Source: Oscillospiraceae bacterium (GTDB lineage Bacteria; Bacillota; Clostridia; Oscillospirales; Oscillospiraceae). Taken from it: a DNA stretch of 24,493 nt. Under the pieces are notes generated by a model. It ran no database searches. It saw only the letters and a list, made by a program, of their open reading frames with translations, and had not been told where the DNA came from. The position numbers and the translations under genes are program-made. Positions 1 to 7,040 of the stretch are shown here, piece by piece. The first letter of the stretch is position 1; every line of letters begins with the position of its first letter. The stretch is from positions 1-24,493 of the forward strand of contig JAIEFH010000166.1 of the NCBI GenBank assembly GCA_029067025.1, read 5' to 3'.

Positions 1-21
1 TCAGATGTGGATACGAGACAG
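1..21 (+). other. Nextera transposase adapter remnant
   Basis: These bases match the Nextera read-1 mosaic-end adapter at 19 of 21 positions, differing only at 10 (G for T) and 14 (C for A). The match begins exactly at base 1 and ends in the characteristic GAGACAG. It is library sequence left on the contig end, not genomic DNA. The ATG at position 5 lies inside it and cannot be a real start codon. Confidence 0.88.
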
Positions 22-307
22 TCCCAACCCCGTGCCCTCCCCTGCGCACGCGGAGCCCATCGAATCTCCTGAGATCCCCCTGGATGAGCTGCCCGAGGAG
101 CCTGTGGAAATCGACGAGCCCGAGATCCCCCTGGAGGAGCTGCCCGAGATCATCGACATCGACGACCCGGACGTGCCCCTGAGCGACGTGCCCCAGACCG
201 GCGACATCTCGTTCCTGTGGTATGGCGCTGTCGTCGTGTCTGTCATGGGTCTGGTGGGCCTGAGCCTGCTGGAGCGCAAGAAGCGTCAGGAGGGCCAGGA
301 GAGCTAA
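22..307 (+). CDS. LPXTG-type cell-wall-anchored surface protein, C-terminal fragment
   Basis: This is the last ~94 residues of a surface protein whose N-terminal part lies beyond the contig edge. It opens with an acidic, proline-rich stalk built from degenerate repeats (EIPLDELPE, EIPLEELPE, DVPLSDVPQ). A sortase sorting signal follows: VPQTG, a hydrophobic segment of about 22 residues, and a basic tail (RKKR). Proteins of this kind (SpaA-like pilins, adhesins, secreted enzymes) are cleaved between T and G and linked to peptidoglycan or to a pilus. The adjacent downstream gene encodes a sortase, the usual partner. The adapter at bases 1-21 supplies a false in-frame ATG, so no start is called. 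The functional head domain is missing, so the binding role cannot be said. Confidence 0.8.
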
Positions 308-344
308 AACCATCATCACGGCGAAAGCCAAGGCAAATCTCAAC

Positions 345-380
345 AGAGGCGGGGCCCTTCGGAGCCCCGCCTCTCTTAAT
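345..380 (+). terminator. Hairpin between surface protein and sortase
   Basis: AGAGGCGGGGC (345-355) pairs perfectly with GCCCCGCCTCT (364-374) across an 8-base loop, followed by CTTAAT. The stem is strong but the U-run is poor, so it may only attenuate readthrough from the surface-protein gene into the sortase gene. Confidence 0.55.
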
Positions 381-401
381 CGTGCGGAAGGGTGAACGGA
401 C

Positions 402-1022
402 ATGAAAGGGAAGTGGATCAAAGCGCTGAAAATCGTGCTGGCGGTGATTTTGGCGGTGGGGCTGTCGGTGGTGCTCTGCCGTCAGATGGAATACGCCAAC
501 GGCGCGGCGGACTACAATGAGGCGGCGGAGCTGGCGGGCGTGCCGAAGTCCCTGCCCAGCGCGGCCCCTGCCGTGACGGCCGCTCCCGGCGGATCCTCCG
601 CCCCGGAGCCCGCCGAAGAGCCAGACCCGGCCCTGGCCCTGCTGGCGCAGGTGGATCTGGCGGCTTTGCAGGCGGTCAACGGTGAGGTCAAGGGCTGGAT
701 CTGCATCCCGGACACGGAGCTGTCCTATCCGCTGATGCTGGGGACGGACAACCAGTACTATCTCAACCACACCTGGCAGAGGAACCGCAATGGTGTGGGG
801 GCGATTTTCCTGGACTACCGGGCCAGCGCTGATTTTACGGACTTCTACACGCTGATCTACGGGCATCGGATGAACGATACGTCCATGTTTGGCAGCATCG
901 CGCGGTACAAAAACGTGGAGTATTGGCAGGCGCATCCCAGCGTCTACATTATCTGCGAGGACGGCGTAAAGCGCTACGACATCTTCTCTGCTTTCGAGAC
1001 AGACGTGTACAGCGATGTCTAG
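402..1022 (+). pseudogene. Class B sortase, truncated before the catalytic Cys
   Basis: Sortases are membrane-tethered cysteine transpeptidases that attach sorting-signal proteins to the cell wall. The protein starts with a basic N-terminus and one membrane helix (about residues 7-27), then a low-complexity Ala/Pro linker. The class B fold follows from about residue 95 (NGEVKGWICIPDTELSYPLM, then NHTWQRN and GAIFLDYR). The catalytic His is present in YGHRMNDTSMF. The chain ends after AFETDVYSDV at a TAG, roughly 40-60 residues before the expected TxTC cysteine and the Arg. From about 1020 the DNA becomes unrelated mobile-element remnant, so this is a broken gene or a misjoin rather than a short natural form. 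The start ATG has a GGAAGGGTGA site upstream. As read here it cannot be an active transpeptidase. Confidence 0.82.
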
Positions 1023-1182
1023 GTTCGAACCACAACCGTAGCCACTCAGCCACGGTGTATTTGCCGCTGCGGACTACATCGATCTTTACATTTTCCTCGA
1101 GGGCACGTGCGAGCTTTTCTTTGCACTCCTTCCGCTTGCAAATATTGCCTTCGCCGTTTGCTCTTTTCTTGGCCGCAGCTAT
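1022..1182 (-). pseudogene. int: Tn916-type tyrosine integrase, N-terminal remnant
   Basis: Read on the reverse strand, this stretch encodes AAAKKRANGEGNI, then CKRKECKEKLARALEENV, then SGKYTVAEWLRLWFE. That is the arm-type DNA-binding domain and the start of the SAM-like core-binding domain of Tn916-family integrases. About 29 residues that normally lie between KRK and the KEKLARAL segment are missing in frame. The expected ATG reads ATA at 1182-1180, only one base from a GGAGGTG site (1190-1184). The chain breaks at the sortase junction near 1022, so the whole catalytic domain is absent. It is a dead remnant. Family assignment rests on recognising the conserved N-terminal pattern. Confidence 0.72.
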
Positions 1183-1212
1183 TCACCTCCGTATTTTATG
1201 TTGCCGTCATTT

Positions 1213-1449
1213 TTATCCCATGCACTCAATCATCATCCTGACCCCCAGTCGAAAGCCCAGGATGAAATTTTCAAGCGCCGTGATGCTGTCAATCTCATGC
1301 TGTGACCTGATGAGCTTTGTGAGGATCGTTTGCCCAGCTTCGTCGAGCTGCTCTGTGAGCCGGCCCTTTGCTTTTGCGGTTTGTGGTTCTGTTTTCTTAT
1401 TGCGCGTCGTCCGCCGACCAGTATAAGTAGTACGTTTCGTTGGACCCAA
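1213..1449 (-). CDS. DUF6809-like small protein, possibly 5'-truncated
   Basis: The C-terminal half (QLDEAGQTILTKLIRSQHEID, then ENFILGFRLGVRMMIECMG) resembles DUF6809, a family of small helical proteins common on clostridial mobile elements whose function is unknown. The typical family N-terminus is not visible. The only available start is a TTG at 1449, and an in-frame stop lies just upstream at 1458-1456, so the 5' end may have been lost with the rest of the element. The gene reads into the integrase remnant in the same direction with a gap of about 30 bases. It is 78 residues long, strongly basic in its first 30 residues. Whether it is expressed is doubtful. Confidence 0.5.
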   Translation of the reverse strand: MGPTKRTTYTGRRTTRNKKTEPQTAKAKGRLTEQLDEAGQTILTKLIRSQHEIDSITALENFILGFRLGVRMMIECMG

Positions 1450-1490
1450 AGTAATCTAAACCCCAGCTTTTCTGTGCGGCCGTTTGCGGC

Positions 1491-1519
1491 TTGACAGAGA
1501 AAATAAATGACGATAAGAT
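1491..1519 (+). promoter_or_regulatory. Promoter of the sensor operon
   Basis: A consensus -35 TTGACA (1491-1496) is followed after 17 bases by TAAGAT (1514-1519). The -35 box contains a TTG that would extend the downstream ORF, but that codon lies upstream of transcription start and is not a start codon. A GGGAGGTG ribosome site follows at 1544-1551. Confidence 0.75.
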
Positions 1520-1559
1520 ATTACAAATAGTATGTTTTTCAACGGGAGGTGAGCGCCGA

Positions 1560-2537
1560 ATGAATATCACGCGAAAATGGCTCGTCCTATGCGCCGCCGC
1601 ACTGGCCGCGCTGGCTCCCCTGCTGATCGCGGCCTACCTGCTGTTCTGGAGTCCCGCCGACATCTCCGCCAGCCGGACGGGAAACCAGCGGGTGTTCGGC
1701 GCCACCTACATGACCATGAACAATCCCTATTATCAGGTGCTGGACGCCCAAATGCGGGCGGATATTGAGGCCCGTGGGGACGTGCTGCTCACCCGGGATG
1801 CCGCCATGGATCAGGACCGGCAGAACCAGGAAATCAAAGAGCTTATCGACGCGGGGGTGTCCGCCATTTTTCTCACCCCGGTGGAGTGGGACACCTCCAA
1901 GGAGGGGTTAGAGATCGCGGCGGCGGCGGGTGTACCCGTCATCGTGGTGGATGCCCCGGTGCGGGATTGGTCGCTGGCCGCCTGCTCCGTCCTGTCGGAC
2001 AACTACCAGGCCGGGGTGCTGTGCGCGCAGCATCTGCTGGCCGTCCGGGACAGCGCTAAGATCCTCCTGCTGGAGCACATTACCGCCCGCTCAGGGGCGG
2101 AGCGCATCCAGGGCTTCATCGACACCATCGCGGGACACGAGGGCTTTGAAATTCTGGGCTCCGGCGAGTCCGACGGGCAGATCGAAAACGCCATGCCGGT
2201 GATGGAGGAACTGCTGCGGCAGTATCCCGACGCCGATACCCTGATGGCGCTGAACGACCCCAGCGCCTTCGGCGGGCTGGCCGCCATCCAGGGGGCTGGG
2301 TTGTCCGAGCGCTTCCTGGTGTACAGCGTGGACGGCTCCCCCGAGGCCAAGGCGTTAATCAGCGACCAGCTCCTCACCGCCACCTGCGCCCAGTTCCCCT
2401 ACAAAATCGCCGGGGAAGCGGTGGCGCAGGCGTATCTGGCCGTGGATGGCGGGTGCGAACAGCACGAGGTCATTGTCCCTGTGGAGCTGCTGACGGAGGA
2501 CAATGTGGGACGCTACGGAACGGACGGGTGGCAGTGA
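1560..2537 (+). CDS. Membrane-tethered sugar-binding protein (RbsB/XylF type), probable sensor
   Basis: This 325-residue protein has a basic N-terminus, one hydrophobic helix (about residues 7-30) and no lipobox Cys, so it is probably held in the membrane by an uncleaved anchor. The rest is a type I periplasmic-binding-protein fold of the Peripla_BP_4/ribose-binding family: FGATYMTMNNPYYQ at the first strand, DQDRQNQEIKELIDAGVSAIFLTP, GVPVIVVDAPV, then DNYQAGVLCAQHL. Family members bind pentoses, hexoses or autoinducer-2. The start is set by GGGAGGTG at 1544-1551. The gene overlaps the kinase start by one base (TGATG at 2535-2539). No ABC permease or ATPase is nearby. With a kinase and regulator following, it most likely presents a bound sugar to the kinase, as XylFII does for LytS in Clostridium beijerinckii. 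The ligand is unknown. Confidence 0.8.
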   Translation: MNITRKWLVLCAAALAALAPLLIAAYLLFWSPADISASRTGNQRVFGATYMTMNNPYYQVLDAQMRADIEARGDVLLTRDAAMDQDRQNQEIKELIDAGVSAIFLTPVEWDTSKEGLEIAAAAGVPVIVVDAPVRDWSLAACSVLSDNYQAGVLCAQHLLAVRDSAKILLLEHITARSGAERIQGFIDTIAGHEGFEILGSGESDGQIENAMPVMEELLRQYPDADTLMALNDPSAFGGLAAIQGAGLSERFLVYSVDGSPEAKALISDQLLTATCAQFPYKIAGEAVAQAYLAVDGGCEQHEVIVPVELLTEDNVGRYGTDGWQ

Positions 2538-3862
2538 TGAAAAACGAAAAGGAATTGAGCACCATTGCTGTCGTGATGTTTGCGCTGAACTTCTCCATCA
2601 TCCTTTTTTACTCCCTGATCTGCGTGGCTACCACCTTCCGGCTGTGCCAATCCTTCAGCGCCTACGACTTTCTGTCCTCTGTGCGGCAGGTGCCCCGGTA
2701 TCCCTGGCAGATGCCGGTTCAGTCGCTTAGCCTGTACGCCCTGCTGTGCGCGGTGAGCGTCCTCAAAAACCTCCGCCCCACGGAACGGTTCCCCCTGCGC
2801 GTTGCCATCTGCGTGGCGGAGATCGCGCTGTGCATGGGGATCATTGCCTCGCTGGATTTCTACTACAGCGGCATCGCCCTGCTGGTGCTGGCTGATTTGG
2901 TCCACTACGTCCGAAACGGCAAAATGCGGCTGTGCTTCATCGTGGTGCTCAGCCTGCTGTTCGCCTTCGGGCGGTACGAGATCGTGGCCCACTCCACCGG
3001 GCGCATCGCGTTTACCGCCTACCTCAGCTATTACGACCAGACCGCCCAGGGCTGGTTCACCGGCCTGGAGAGCCTGATGGTGTGCTGCAACATCCTGCTG
3101 TTTGTGCTGTTCATGATCCTGCTGTTCACCGGGCAGAAGGAGGAAAACGCCCGCATCCGCAAGCTGAACGAGCAGCTCAACCAGGCCAACGACCAGCTCC
3201 GGGACTACGCGGTGAACATGGAGCGCATGACGGAAATGCGGGAGCGCAACCGGCTGGCACGGGAGATCCATGACACCCTGGGCCACACCCTCACCGGCAT
3301 CATCATGGGGGCGGACGCGGGGCTGGCCCTGTTTGACGCCGCCCCGGAGGAATCTAAGAAACGCATTCAGGTGGTGGCCCAGTCCGCCCGGGACGGGCTC
3401 ACCGACGTGCGCCGGTCCATCAAGGCCCTGCGGCCCGACGCGCTGGAGCGTTCCTCCCTGGCGGAGGCGCTGGAGGGGCTGGTGGAGAATTTCCACCTGA
3501 CCACCTCCGCTGAGATCGACTACAGCCAGGAGGCGGGGCCGCTGGAATTTGCCGCAGACGAGGAGGATACCCTGTACCGGGTGGTGCAGGAGGGCATGAC
3601 CAACGCCGTCCGCCACGGCCACGCCGACCGCATCGCCATCCGGCTCACACGAGCGGGGGATGTGGTTACTGTCAGCGTCCGGGACAACGGCTCCGGGAGC
3701 GGGAAAACGGAAGAAGGCTTCGGCCTGCGCCATATGCGGGAGCGGCTGGATATGCTGGGCGGCTCCTTTACCTACGGGAATTTGAGCAAAGAGGCGGCGG
3801 ACGGGTACACGGGCTTTTTCATTACCGTGGATCTGCCCGTCCGAAGCGGAAAGGGGGAATAA
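2537..3862 (+). CDS. Sensor histidine kinase, NarL/HPK7 family
   Basis: This 441-residue kinase has about six membrane helices in its first 200 residues (around 10-32, 57-78, 86-105, 111-124, 131-148, 178-198). A coiled-coil linker follows (about 203-240), then the HisKA_3 dimerisation domain with the phospho-acceptor H245 in EIHDTLGH. The ATPase domain has an N box at NAVRHG (N356), DNGSGSG (383-389) and the GFGLRHMRERL glycine loop. It lacks a large extracellular sensor domain, and only short loops are exposed, so it probably senses through a partner, plausibly the binding protein encoded upstream. The ATG at 2537 overlaps the previous stop. Upstream in-frame ATG codons lie inside the binding-protein gene. 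The response regulator follows three bases after the stop. Confidence 0.9.
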   Translation: MKNEKELSTIAVVMFALNFSIILFYSLICVATTFRLCQSFSAYDFLSSVRQVPRYPWQMPVQSLSLYALLCAVSVLKNLRPTERFPLRVAICVAEIALCMGIIASLDFYYSGIALLVLADLVHYVRNGKMRLCFIVVLSLLFAFGRYEIVAHSTGRIAFTAYLSYYDQTAQGWFTGLESLMVCCNILLFVLFMILLFTGQKEENARIRKLNEQLNQANDQLRDYAVNMERMTEMRERNRLAREIHDTLGHTLTGIIMGADAGLALFDAAPEESKKRIQVVAQSARDGLTDVRRSIKALRPDALERSSLAEALEGLVENFHLTTSAEIDYSQEAGPLEFAADEEDTLYRVVQEGMTNAVRHGHADRIAIRLTRAGDVVTVSVRDNGSGSGKTEEGFGLRHMRERLDMLGGSFTYGNLSKEAADGYTGFFITVDLPVRSGKGE

Positions 3863-3865
3863 GCT

Positions 3866-4531
3866 GTGATCAAGGTGCTGATCGTGGACGACCAGGAGCT
3901 GTTCCGGGAGAGCTTGAAGGTGGTGCTCAGCGTCAGCGGGAACATCCAGGTGGCGGACGCGGTGTCCGGCGTAACCCAGGCGCTGAAAAGCGCGGCCCAA
4001 AACCGCCCCGACGTGGTGCTCATGGACATCCGTATGCCTGGGATGGACGGCGTGGAGGGCACCCGGCTGTTCAAGGAGCGCTGGCCTGATGTGAAGGTCA
4101 TCGTGCTGACCACCTTTGACGATGACGAGTACGTATTCGGCGCGCTGAAGAACGGGGCCAGCGGCTACTTATTGAAGGGGAGCAGCATCTCCGAGCTGTC
4201 CGAGGCCATCCAGATCGCCCACAGCGGCGGGGCCATGATTAACCCCACCGTGGCCACCAAGGTGATCCACCAGTTTTCCAACATGGCCAAGGGCTCCTCC
4301 CGGCTCCAGGTGGATGAGGAGGCCGCCCGGGACATCAGCCGCAGCGAGTGGCAGATCATCCGCACTGTGGGCAGCGGGATGTCCAACAAGGAGATTGCCC
4401 AGGAGCTGTGCCTGTCCGAGGGGACGGTGCGCAACTCCATCAGCAACATCCTGTTTAAGCTGAACCTGCGGGACCGCACCCAGCTGGCCATCTGGGCGGT
4501 GCAGACCGGCGCGGTGGATCGTCCGTTATGA
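3866..4531 (+). CDS. Response regulator, NarL/LuxR family
   Basis: The 221-residue protein has a receiver domain at residues 1-120 with the acidic pair D8-D9, phospho-acceptor D54 in VVLMDIRMPGMDG, a Thr switch in VIVLTTFDDDEYVFGAL and the conserved Lys in GYLLKG. A LuxR-type helix-turn-helix occupies about residues 155-215 (SEWQIIRTVGSGMSNKEIAQELCLSEGTVRNSISNI, shown only to place it). It is the partner of the kinase encoded immediately upstream. The start codon is GTG at 3866 behind a GGGGGA ribosome site. Its last four bases form an ATGA overlap with the following lipoprotein gene. Its target is not shown by sequence. The neighbouring PTS operon, with a direct repeat placed where an activator would bind, is the obvious candidate. 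Confidence 0.93.
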   Translation: MIKVLIVDDQELFRESLKVVLSVSGNIQVADAVSGVTQALKSAAQNRPDVVLMDIRMPGMDGVEGTRLFKERWPDVKVIVLTTFDDDEYVFGALKNGASGYLLKGSSISELSEAIQIAHSGGAMINPTVATKVIHQFSNMAKGSSRLQVDEEAARDISRSEWQIIRTVGSGMSNKEIAQELCLSEGTVRNSISNILFKLNLRDRTQLAIWAVQTGAVDRPL

Positions 4532-5823
4532 GGGGCGGTATACGGAAACGGGCCGGGGCGCTGCTGCTGGCCCTGGCGCTGTGTTTGGGGTTGATCGGGT
4601 GCGCCGGGAGCGGAGAAACGGTGCTCACCATCGGCGTGTACGCCGGCAGCTATTGGGATACCCCCAACGGGGACTGCTACCAGATCCTGGATCATGCTAT
4701 CGCCCTGTTTGAGGCGGAGCACCCCGGTGTGCGGGTGGAGTACGTCAGCGGCATTCCCACCGACGCCTACAGTGAGTGGCTGGCGGAGCAGATTTTGAAG
4801 GGCACTGAGCCGGACTTGTATTTTGTGCTTCCCGAAGATTTCGACTTGCTGGTGTCCTCCGGCGCGCTGGCAAATTTAGATGGGCGCATGGCCGCCGACC
4901 CGGCGTTTGACCCCTCTCTCTATTATGAGCCCTGCCTGCGCTCCGGTCAGGCAAACGGCAGCCAGTATGCCCTGCCCCACGAGAGCGTCCCCACCATTAT
5001 GTTTGTCAACAAGACCCTGCTGGAGGAAAACGGCATCCAAATGCCGGGCAACGACTGGACCTGGGATGAATTTTACGACATCTGCGACCAGGTCACCAAC
5101 GTGGACAGCCGTCAGTTCGGTGTGTACGATTATACCTGGCTGAACGCCCTCTATTCCAACGGCGCGTCTCTGTTTGACCAGGACGGGCGGAGCTGCTACC
5201 TGGCTGACGAGAGGGTTCAGCAGGCTGTCCAGTTTGCCAAAAAGCTGAACGACCTCAACGGCGGCTATACCGTCACCGCCCGGGATTTCGACGTGGGCCG
5301 GGTGGCCTTCCGGCCCTTTCTGTACTCCGAGTACAGGGCCTACCAGCCATACCCCTGGCGGGTGAAGAAATACTCCAGCTTTGAGTGGGACTGCATCAGT
5401 ATGCCCGCCGGCCCCTCCGGCTCCAACGTGTCCGAGCTGTACACCATGATGCTGGGGGTCAGCGCCCGCACGAAGCATGAGACGCTGGCCTGGGAGCTGT
5501 GCAAACTGCTGTCCATGGACGAGAGCGTGCAGAAGGAGCTGTACACCTACTCCCACGGCATCTCTCCCCTGCCCGCCATCGCGGAGGACAGCGAGATGCT
5601 GAGCCTGCTCCATCAGGACGTTCCTGAGGGGAGCGGCTTCTCCCCGGAGGTGATCCATGACATCATGAGCAGCGCCGTGGTGGTTCCCCGGTTTGACGCC
5701 TACAATCAGGCCATGATTATGGCGGAGAGCGCGGTGCAGGAGAGCGCGGACGGCGGGACGACCGGACAGAGCAGGATGCTCACCGCCCAGCGGGAGATCA
5801 ACATTTTCCTCAACAAATCATAA
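4528..5823 (+). CDS. Extracellular solute-binding lipoprotein (SBP_bac_1), orphan
   Basis: This 431-residue lipoprotein has a signal peptide ending in the lipobox LIGC, with the acylated Cys at residue 25. The mature part is a carbohydrate ABC-transporter binding protein of the MalE/MsmE class (strand LTIGVYAGSYWD, AIALFEAEHPGVRVEYVSG, TEPDLYFVLPEDF, and the typical MFVNKTLLEENGI and DWTWDEFYDI segments). Such proteins normally serve two permeases and an ATPase, none of which is in this operon. It is translationally coupled to the response regulator by an ATGA overlap. A second sensing role, or supply to a transporter encoded elsewhere, are the two likely readings. The operon ends at a strong terminator directly downstream. 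Confidence 0.87.
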   Translation: MRGGIRKRAGALLLALALCLGLIGCAGSGETVLTIGVYAGSYWDTPNGDCYQILDHAIALFEAEHPGVRVEYVSGIPTDAYSEWLAEQILKGTEPDLYFVLPEDFDLLVSSGALANLDGRMAADPAFDPSLYYEPCLRSGQANGSQYALPHESVPTIMFVNKTLLEENGIQMPGNDWTWDEFYDICDQVTNVDSRQFGVYDYTWLNALYSNGASLFDQDGRSCYLADERVQQAVQFAKKLNDLNGGYTVTARDFDVGRVAFRPFLYSEYRAYQPYPWRVKKYSSFEWDCISMPAGPSGSNVSELYTMMLGVSARTKHETLAWELCKLLSMDESVQKELYTYSHGISPLPAIAEDSEMLSLLHQDVPEGSGFSPEVIHDIMSSAVVVPRFDAYNQAMIMAESAVQESADGGTTGQSRMLTAQREINIFLNKS

Positions 5824-5838
5824 GCGCGTTTTGACGGG

Positions 5839-5885
5839 GCGGGGCCCTGCCTGGATTTTCCAGGCAGGGCCCCGCTTTGCGTTTT
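5839..5885 (+). terminator. Strong rho-independent terminator of the sensor operon
   Basis: A perfect 16-bp stem, GCGGGGCCCTGCCTGG (5839-5854) with CCAGGCAGGGCCCCGC (5860-5875), closes a 5-base loop and is followed by TTTGCGTTTT. It starts 15 bases after the lipoprotein stop codon. Confidence 0.93.
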
Positions 5886-5947
5886 GCACAAAAATTACCT
5901 GGTCAATTTGCCAAAATCAGCAGCAGCAGCGCCAAATCGTAAAAATC

Positions 5948-6013
5948 ATGACAAATGTAATCCGTAACTTGTGACAGATGGCACCTGTGCAACGGTGGGT
6001 GTTTTTGTACAAT
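5948..6013 (+). promoter_or_regulatory. Probable activated promoter of the PTS operon
   Basis: A -10 box TACAAT is at 6008-6013, but nothing resembling TTGACA lies 16-18 bases upstream (5985-5990 is CTGTGC). Upstream are two copies of a 10-base motif, ATGACAAATG (5948-5957) and GTGACAGATG (5971-5980), 8 of 10 identical and offset by 23 bases, about two helical turns. Relative to a start near 6020 they centre around -67 and -44. This layout suits an activator such as the response regulator encoded upstream, but that link is inference. Confidence 0.45.
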
Positions 6014-6065
6014 ACAGACAGTTCTTAATCAGGGAAACAATTCAAGCAGAGAAGGAGGAAAACAC

Positions 6066-6488
6066 ATGAGGTATTTGTTATTTGTCAGCCACGGTACGCT
6101 GGCAGAGGGCATGACCGAGGCCCTGCGGATGCTGGTGGGCGACCGGGACGATGTGCGCCGGGTGGCCTTCAAGGACGGCATGGGTCTCCCCGAGTTCCGG
6201 GCGGAAGTGGCCCAGGTCATCGAGCCCTTCCAGCCGGGGGATGAGGTCATTGTCATGGCCGACCTGGTGGCGGGCTCCCCGCTGACCACCACCATGGACG
6301 TGCTGGCGGGCAAGCTGGATCTGTCCACCGTCCGGGCGCTGGGCGGCATGAACCTGCCCATGGCGGTCACCGCCGTGGAGGGGGAAGACGACCCCTTGGA
6401 CGAGACCATCCAGGCCATGATCGAGTGCGCCACTGAGCAGGTCAGACCCTTCTGCACCGACGCGGGCGGGGATGACGACGATATTTAA
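6066..6488 (+). CDS. PTS mannose/sorbose-family enzyme IIA
   Basis: The 140-residue cytoplasmic protein carries the EIIA-Man fold. The phosphorylated histidine is H9 in FVSHGTLAEGM, which receives phosphate from HPr and passes it to IIB. Other family signs are DEVIVMADLVAGSPLTTTM and GGMNLPMAV. The C-terminus ends in an acidic run (GGDDDDI). It is the first gene of a single operon coding IIA, IIB, IIC and IID as separate polypeptides; in E. coli ManX the A and B domains are fused. A clear AAGGAGG site at 6052-6058 fixes the start. Substrate cannot be read from sequence; family members transport mannose, glucose, fructose, sorbose, N-acetylgalactosamine and similar sugars. Confidence 0.92.
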   Translation: MRYLLFVSHGTLAEGMTEALRMLVGDRDDVRRVAFKDGMGLPEFRAEVAQVIEPFQPGDEVIVMADLVAGSPLTTTMDVLAGKLDLSTVRALGGMNLPMAVTAVEGEDDPLDETIQAMIECATEQVRPFCTDAGGDDDDI

Positions 6489-6534
6489 ACACAATTCGGA
6501 AAACACGAAAAATTTATAACAGGAGGAAAACGCC

Positions 6535-7023
6535 ATGATCTCGTTCATCCGCATCGACGACCGCATGATCCACGGTCAGACCTGCACCCGCTGGTCCCTG
6601 GAGTACCCCTGCACCGGCCTCATCGCCGTCAACGACAAGGCCGCCACCAATCCCGTCCTCAAGGCCGCCTACAAGAACGCCTGCGACAAAAAGACCTTCG
6701 TGTGGACCATGGAGGAGTGGCAGGCCAAGAAGGAAAAGGTGCTGGCCAGCCAGGATCAGTACTTCCTCATCGCCAAGAGCCCGGTGGATATGGCCAAGGT
6801 TCTGCTGGATCAGCCCTTCGACCCCGGCATCAAGGAGGTCATTGTCGGCCCCTGCAACGACCGCCCCGGCGCGGTCAAGCTGGGCAACAACCAGTCCATC
6901 ACTCAGGAAGAGGCCGAGGCTTTTGAAAAGATTATGGCCGCGGGCTACAACATCGAGTTTGCCCTCATCAAGGAAGCGGCCATCGGCAACTGGAAGAAGT
7001 TCCGGGGGCAATTTGGATTTTAA
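6535..7023 (+). CDS. PTS mannose/sorbose-family enzyme IIB
   Basis: This 162-residue cytoplasmic IIB protein takes phosphate from IIA and transfers it to the sugar moving through IIC-IID. The active-site histidine is H13 in the family signature IRIDDRMIHGQ. FLIAKSPVDMAKVL and VGPCNDRPGAVKLGNN match the Sor/Man IIB fold. It follows IIA after 46 bases with an AGGAGGAAAACGCC ribosome site, and precedes IIC. The length is normal for the free-standing IIB-Man family. Confidence 0.93.
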   Translation: MISFIRIDDRMIHGQTCTRWSLEYPCTGLIAVNDKAATNPVLKAAYKNACDKKTFVWTMEEWQAKKEKVLASQDQYFLIAKSPVDMAKVLLDQPFDPGIKEVIVGPCNDRPGAVKLGNNQSITQEEAEAFEKIMAAGYNIEFALIKEAAIGNWKKFRGQFGF

Positions 7024-7040
7024 GAAAGGATGAAAATCAC

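Larger units (their letters stand above)
1021..1456 (-). mobile_element. Relic of an integrative element (integrase end)
   Basis: This reverse-strand block holds a DUF6809-like small gene followed by a decayed Tn916-type integrase N-terminus, in the order often seen at the integrase end of clostridial integrative elements. It replaces the 3' part of the sortase gene on its left. On its right it meets the promoter of the sensor operon. No terminal repeats or attachment core could be identified by eye. Confidence 0.6.

Noticed and set aside
1022..1031. GGTTCGAACC, which resembles a tRNA T-loop and could have marked a tRNA attachment site
   Set aside because: No acceptor, anticodon or D arms can be formed around it; the bases are explained by the integrase codons for Trp-Phe-Glu.
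923..1426. 167-codon forward frame across the sortase end and element relic
   Set aside because: It crosses the junction and runs antisense to the integrase remnant and the DUF6809-like gene, which have recognisable family sequence.
1491..1559. TTG at 1491 as the start of the binding protein
   Set aside because: It is the -35 box of the promoter; the ATG at 1560 has the ribosome site and begins a proper membrane anchor.
2513..4000. 495-codon reverse frame opposite the kinase and regulator
   Set aside because: Composition is shadow-like (His/Gln/Gly rich) and it spans two clear genes on the other strand.
5979..5990. TGGCAC...TGC resembling a sigma-54 promoter before the PTS operon
   Set aside because: GG and GC are 7 bases apart rather than the required 10, and no sigma-54 activator gene is nearby.
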